A stretch of DNA of 8,659 nt, taken from an uncultured Hyphomicrobiales bacterium (GTDB taxonomy: Bacteria; Pseudomonadota; Alphaproteobacteria; Rhizobiales; Beijerinckiaceae). The translations under genes and the position numbers were made by a program. The notes beneath the pieces were generated by a model. The model ran no database searches and was not told the origin of the DNA. It was given only the letters and a program-made list of their open reading frames with translations. The stretch is taken from NCBI GenBank assembly GCA_903916165.1, contig CAIWVR010000514.1:1-8659 (forward strand), given 5' to 3'. Positions 6,562 through 8,659 of this stretch are shown here, in pieces (positions within the stretch are counted from its first letter, which is position 1; every line of letters starts with the position of its first letter).

Positions 6562-7605
6562 TCACTTGTCGGCGAGCAGGCGCGCGAAGCGCTCGCGAAT
6601 GGGTTGCGGCGTCTGCGCCGCCTTTTCGAGCAGGCCGTGCACGGCCGCCCCGTCGATGGGGCTCGTCATGATCCCGGCCTTCAGCATTTCAGCGCGGAAG
6701 GTCGGGTCGGTTGCCATGTCCATGAAAGCCTTGCGCAGGATCGCCATCCTTTCCTCCGGCACGCCGGGCGGCGCGACCACGGGGAGCGCCATGAAGAAGG
6801 GCAATTCGGCAAAGTCGAGAAGCGCAAAATCCTCGCCGCCCTTCACCCGGTCGCGCGCGATCGGCACATCGGGATAATCGGGCAATGGCGTCGTGCGCCC
6901 AAAAGCGATCAGCGGTTTCAGCTTCTTCTCCGCCCAGAGCTGCGGCCGCCCCACCTGGATCGCGCTGATGTCGACGATCTGCCCGTCCACCTCGCCGCGC
7001 TCCATGGCGAGCCATATCTCATTGGCACCGGGAAAGCCCCGCACGACATCGACATTCATGCCAACCATATCCCGGGCGAGCAGCGCGAAGGTGATGTTGG
7101 TCGAGCCGCCACGCGTGCCGCCCAGAATGGCGGGCTTGGGCAATTTTGCCAGCTCCGCAATATTGCTCGCCGGGAAACTGTCGTTGACGACCAGCAGATA
7201 GGCGTCATCCCTGTAGGATGACAGCGAGCCGAGCCAGTTGAGCTTCAGCGGATCGAAACTCGCGTTCGGATCGTTGAGAAAGGCCAATTGCGGCAAGGCG
7301 CGGCTCATCACCACGATCGACAGGCCGTCGCGTTCCAGCGTGTTGCCGAGCTTGTTGGCGATGGCAAGCCCGCCCGCGCCGGGCTGGTTCTGCACGACGA
7401 TGCTGGGCTTGCCTGGAATGAACCGGGCGAGGTGCCGGGCGATGGTGCGCCCGGCCGTGTCGTAATAGCCCCCGGTGGAAGATCCAACGATGATGTTGAG
7501 CGTGCGCCCCGTATAGAAATTTGCCTGCGCCCCCGCAGGAGCGACAAGCACGGGTGCCGACAAGGCACCCGCCATGGATGCAAGTGCGTGTCTACGCGTC
7601 AGCAT
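6562..7605 (-). CDS. Tat-exported Bug/TctC-family solute-binding receptor
   Basis: The 347-residue periplasmic protein would bind a small carboxylate or aromatic acid for uptake. The N-terminus MLTRRHALASMAGALSAPVL is a twin-arginine signal (Arg4-Arg5) with cleavage likely near AGAQA at 24-28. Mature features typical of Bug receptors are IIVGSSTGGYYDTAGR (38-53, the ligand loop including Asp49), VVQNQPGAGG (70-79), a Gly-rich loop GGTRGGST (162-169), FPGANEIWLAMERGEVDG (191-208) and PPGVPEE (279-285). Length is normal for mature Bug proteins plus a signal. ATG 7605 is preceded by GGGGGAGG at 5 nt, a very strong ribosome binding site. It lies 27 nt after the cupin gene and 8 nt before the crotonase start. 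No TctA/TctB membrane genes are visible, which is common for Bug paralogues. The ligand cannot be assigned. Confidence 0.92.
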   Translation of the reverse strand: MLTRRHALASMAGALSAPVLVAPAGAQANFYTGRTLNIIVGSSTGGYYDTAGRTIARHLARFIPGKPSIVVQNQPGAGGLAIANKLGNTLERDGLSIVVMSRALPQLAFLNDPNASFDPLKLNWLGSLSSYRDDAYLLVVNDSFPASNIAELAKLPKPAILGGTRGGSTNITFALLARDMVGMNVDVVRGFPGANEIWLAMERGEVDGQIVDISAIQVGRPQLWAEKKLKPLIAFGRTTPLPDYPDVPIARDRVKGGEDFALLDFAELPFFMALPVVAPPGVPEERMAILRKAFMDMATDPTFRAEMLKAGIMTSPIDGAAVHGLLEKAAQTPQPIRERFARLLADK

Positions 7606-7610
7606 AAGAT

Positions 7611-7618
7611 CCTCCCCC
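7611..7618 (-). promoter_or_regulatory. Strong Shine-Dalgarno of the Bug receptor gene
   Basis: The minus strand reads GGGGGAGG five nt before the ATG at 7605. It is a near-ideal ribosome binding site and clearly stronger than that of the neighbouring crotonase gene (TGAGG). This fits the need for an excess of periplasmic receptor over the cytoplasmic enzymes, and it decides the start of the receptor. Confidence 0.75.
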
Positions 7619-7632
7619 GATAGCCGTTTGCG

Positions 7633-8659
7633 CTACATGCCGTTGAATTCGGTCATCGGCCGCTCTTCACCCTCTTTCGGCTCGATATAGAGGAAATCCT
7701 CCATCCGAGACTTGGAGCCTTCGAGGATCAGCCTTTCCTCATATTCCTGGCGGATATAGGGATCCTCCATGTCATAGGGGATGGCATTGCCGCCATCGCG
7801 CACGTCGATGGCACCCATGTCGCGCTCCTTCTCACCTGGCCGGCCGGGCCTGCGGCCACGCGCATTGTTGGGGCCAAACCAAGCGGTCATGCGCAGCGGC
7901 CCTTTGCTGATGCCGAAATGCTGGTGGTACCAGTCACCGCTCATCGGCGCGGCGCTGACCATGCCGACCGGCTCGTAATCGACACGGAAGACCTGATCGG
8001 CCTTGCCGTCCTTCCACGGGGTCGAGCCGATCTCGGAGGGCCAGGTGTAAGTGTAGCCCTTGCCGTTGACGCAGATGAGCACCGCGGCCGACCCATGCTT
8101 GTGGGCTTTCGAATAACGCCCCGTCTCGTGCTGGCCAACCCACATATAGAAGCGCTGGCCTGCCATATGTGGCTCGATCCGGCGATAGCCGGGCGAACGC
8201 CGGTTATCGAGCGGCAGTTCGCAGGACATGATGTCGGGGATCATATTGGTGCGGCGCATCGCGAGCCCGCGCACGGGATCGGAGGCAATGTCATCCTTGG
8301 GCTTGAAATAATCGCTCTCGCCCGAGAAGCGATCCTTGAACGTGTAGGGATTGTTGAAGATGAAATCCTCATTGCCGTAGAGGTTCATGGCATTGGGTGC
8401 CGAGGTACCGGCCAGCAGCAGTGCAGGCGAGGACGAGGCATTGACGATGCGATGATAGGCGTTCAGCGGAATGGCAAAGAGCGAGCCCTTCTGCCACTCG
8501 AACACCTGCTTCTTGCCGCCCTCCTGCCAGACCTCGGTCGTGCCGCGCCCCTCGATCACGAGGAACTGCTCTTCGTACAGATGACGCTCGACGTTGAGCG
8601 CACCGGAACCGGGCACCTCGACGACATAGGAGCCCCAGAGGCCCTCCGTCCCCCAGAGC
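7633..8659 (-). CDS. Two-cupin-domain protein, N-terminus beyond window
   Basis: The frame is open to the right edge (341 visible codons after a partial one), so the true start lies outside; the GTG at 8616 is internal, since LWGTEGLWGSYVVE upstream of it reads as protein. Numbering from the first visible residue, cupin 1 has RHLYEEQFLVIEGRG (25-39) with His26 and Glu29/Glu30, then GSLFAIPLNAYHRIVN (58-73) with His69. Cupin 2 has AHKHGSAAVLICVNGKG (185-201) with His186/His188 and WYHQHFG (243-249) with His245/His247. These histidines probably hold a divalent metal. From memory the closest family carries the label 'ethanolamine ammonia-lyase activating protein', but no eut gene is nearby. Gentisate-dioxygenase-like bicupins are another comparison, so a ring-cleaving or isomerising role is possible. 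It is the first visible gene of the operon with the Bug receptor and crotonase. Confidence 0.87.
   Translation of the reverse strand, partial: LWGTEGLWGSYVVEVPGSGALNVERHLYEEQFLVIEGRGTTEVWQEGGKKQVFEWQKGSLFAIPLNAYHRIVNASSSPALLLAGTSAPNAMNLYGNEDFIFNNPYTFKDRFSGESDYFKPKDDIASDPVRGLAMRRTNMIPDIMSCELPLDNRRSPGYRRIEPHMAGQRFYMWVGQHETGRYSKAHKHGSAAVLICVNGKGYTYTWPSEIGSTPWKDGKADQVFRVDYEPVGMVSAAPMSGDWYHQHFGISKGPLRMTAWFGPNNARGRRPGRPGEKERDMGAIDVRDGGNAIPYDMEDPYIRQEYEERLILEGSKSRMEDFLYIEPKEGEERPMTEFNGM

Noticed and set aside
8614..8616. GTG as the true start of the cupin gene
   Set aside because: The frame stays open to the window edge, and the residues before the GTG (LWGTEGLWGSYVVE) read as natural protein, so the gene is cut by the window.

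Overview
The window looks like chromosomal DNA of a high-GC alphaproteobacterium, most likely Hyphomicrobiales (Rhizobiales), Bradyrhizobium/Xanthobacteraceae-like. The reasons are a Rhizobiales-type membrane-anchored coiled-coil protein, a short basic helix-turn-helix (HTH) protein of a kind I associate with Bradyrhizobiaceae, and a Bug (TctC-type) solute receptor next to aromatic/acid-catabolism style enzymes. The taxonomic call is from memory of these families, not from a search.

Layout, left to right: (1) a strong intrinsic terminator at 57-92 on the + strand, closing a transcription unit that lies mostly outside the window; (2) a large minus-strand gene (241-2901) for an 886-residue protein with two N-terminal membrane segments, a long coiled coil and a conserved C-terminal helical domain, resembling the GPR/RgsE polar-growth family; (3) about 660 bp without a convincing gene; (4) a small minus-strand gene (3563-3832) for an 89-residue HTH protein with an AT-rich upstream region; (5) about 375 bp of divergent intergenic DNA; (6) a plus-strand MFS transporter of the fosmidomycin-resistance (Fsr-like) type (4208-5401); (7) a decayed gene (about 5486-5700) whose pieces in different frames resemble the start of a short-chain dehydrogenase/reductase and an intact-looking C-terminus; (8) a minus-strand operon read right to left: a two-cupin protein cut by the right edge (7633 to >8659), a Tat-exported Bug receptor (6562-7605), and a crotonase-fold enzyme (5717-6553).

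The cupin, Bug and crotonase genes are tightly packed (27-nt and 8-nt gaps). The crotonase Shine-Dalgarno overlaps the receptor stop codon, so they are almost certainly co-transcribed and act in one pathway: periplasmic capture of an organic acid or aromatic compound, then cytoplasmic processing by a metal-dependent cupin and a CoA-thioester enzyme. The substrate cannot be read from the sequence. The convergent MFS gene may belong to the same metabolic island, but that is inference.

I see no CRISPR array, tRNA, rRNA, insertion sequence or phage gene, and no clear new defence or mobile system. The points most worth checking are the crotonase lacking both classical catalytic glutamates, the GPR/RgsE-like coiled-coil protein, and the decayed dehydrogenase relic.
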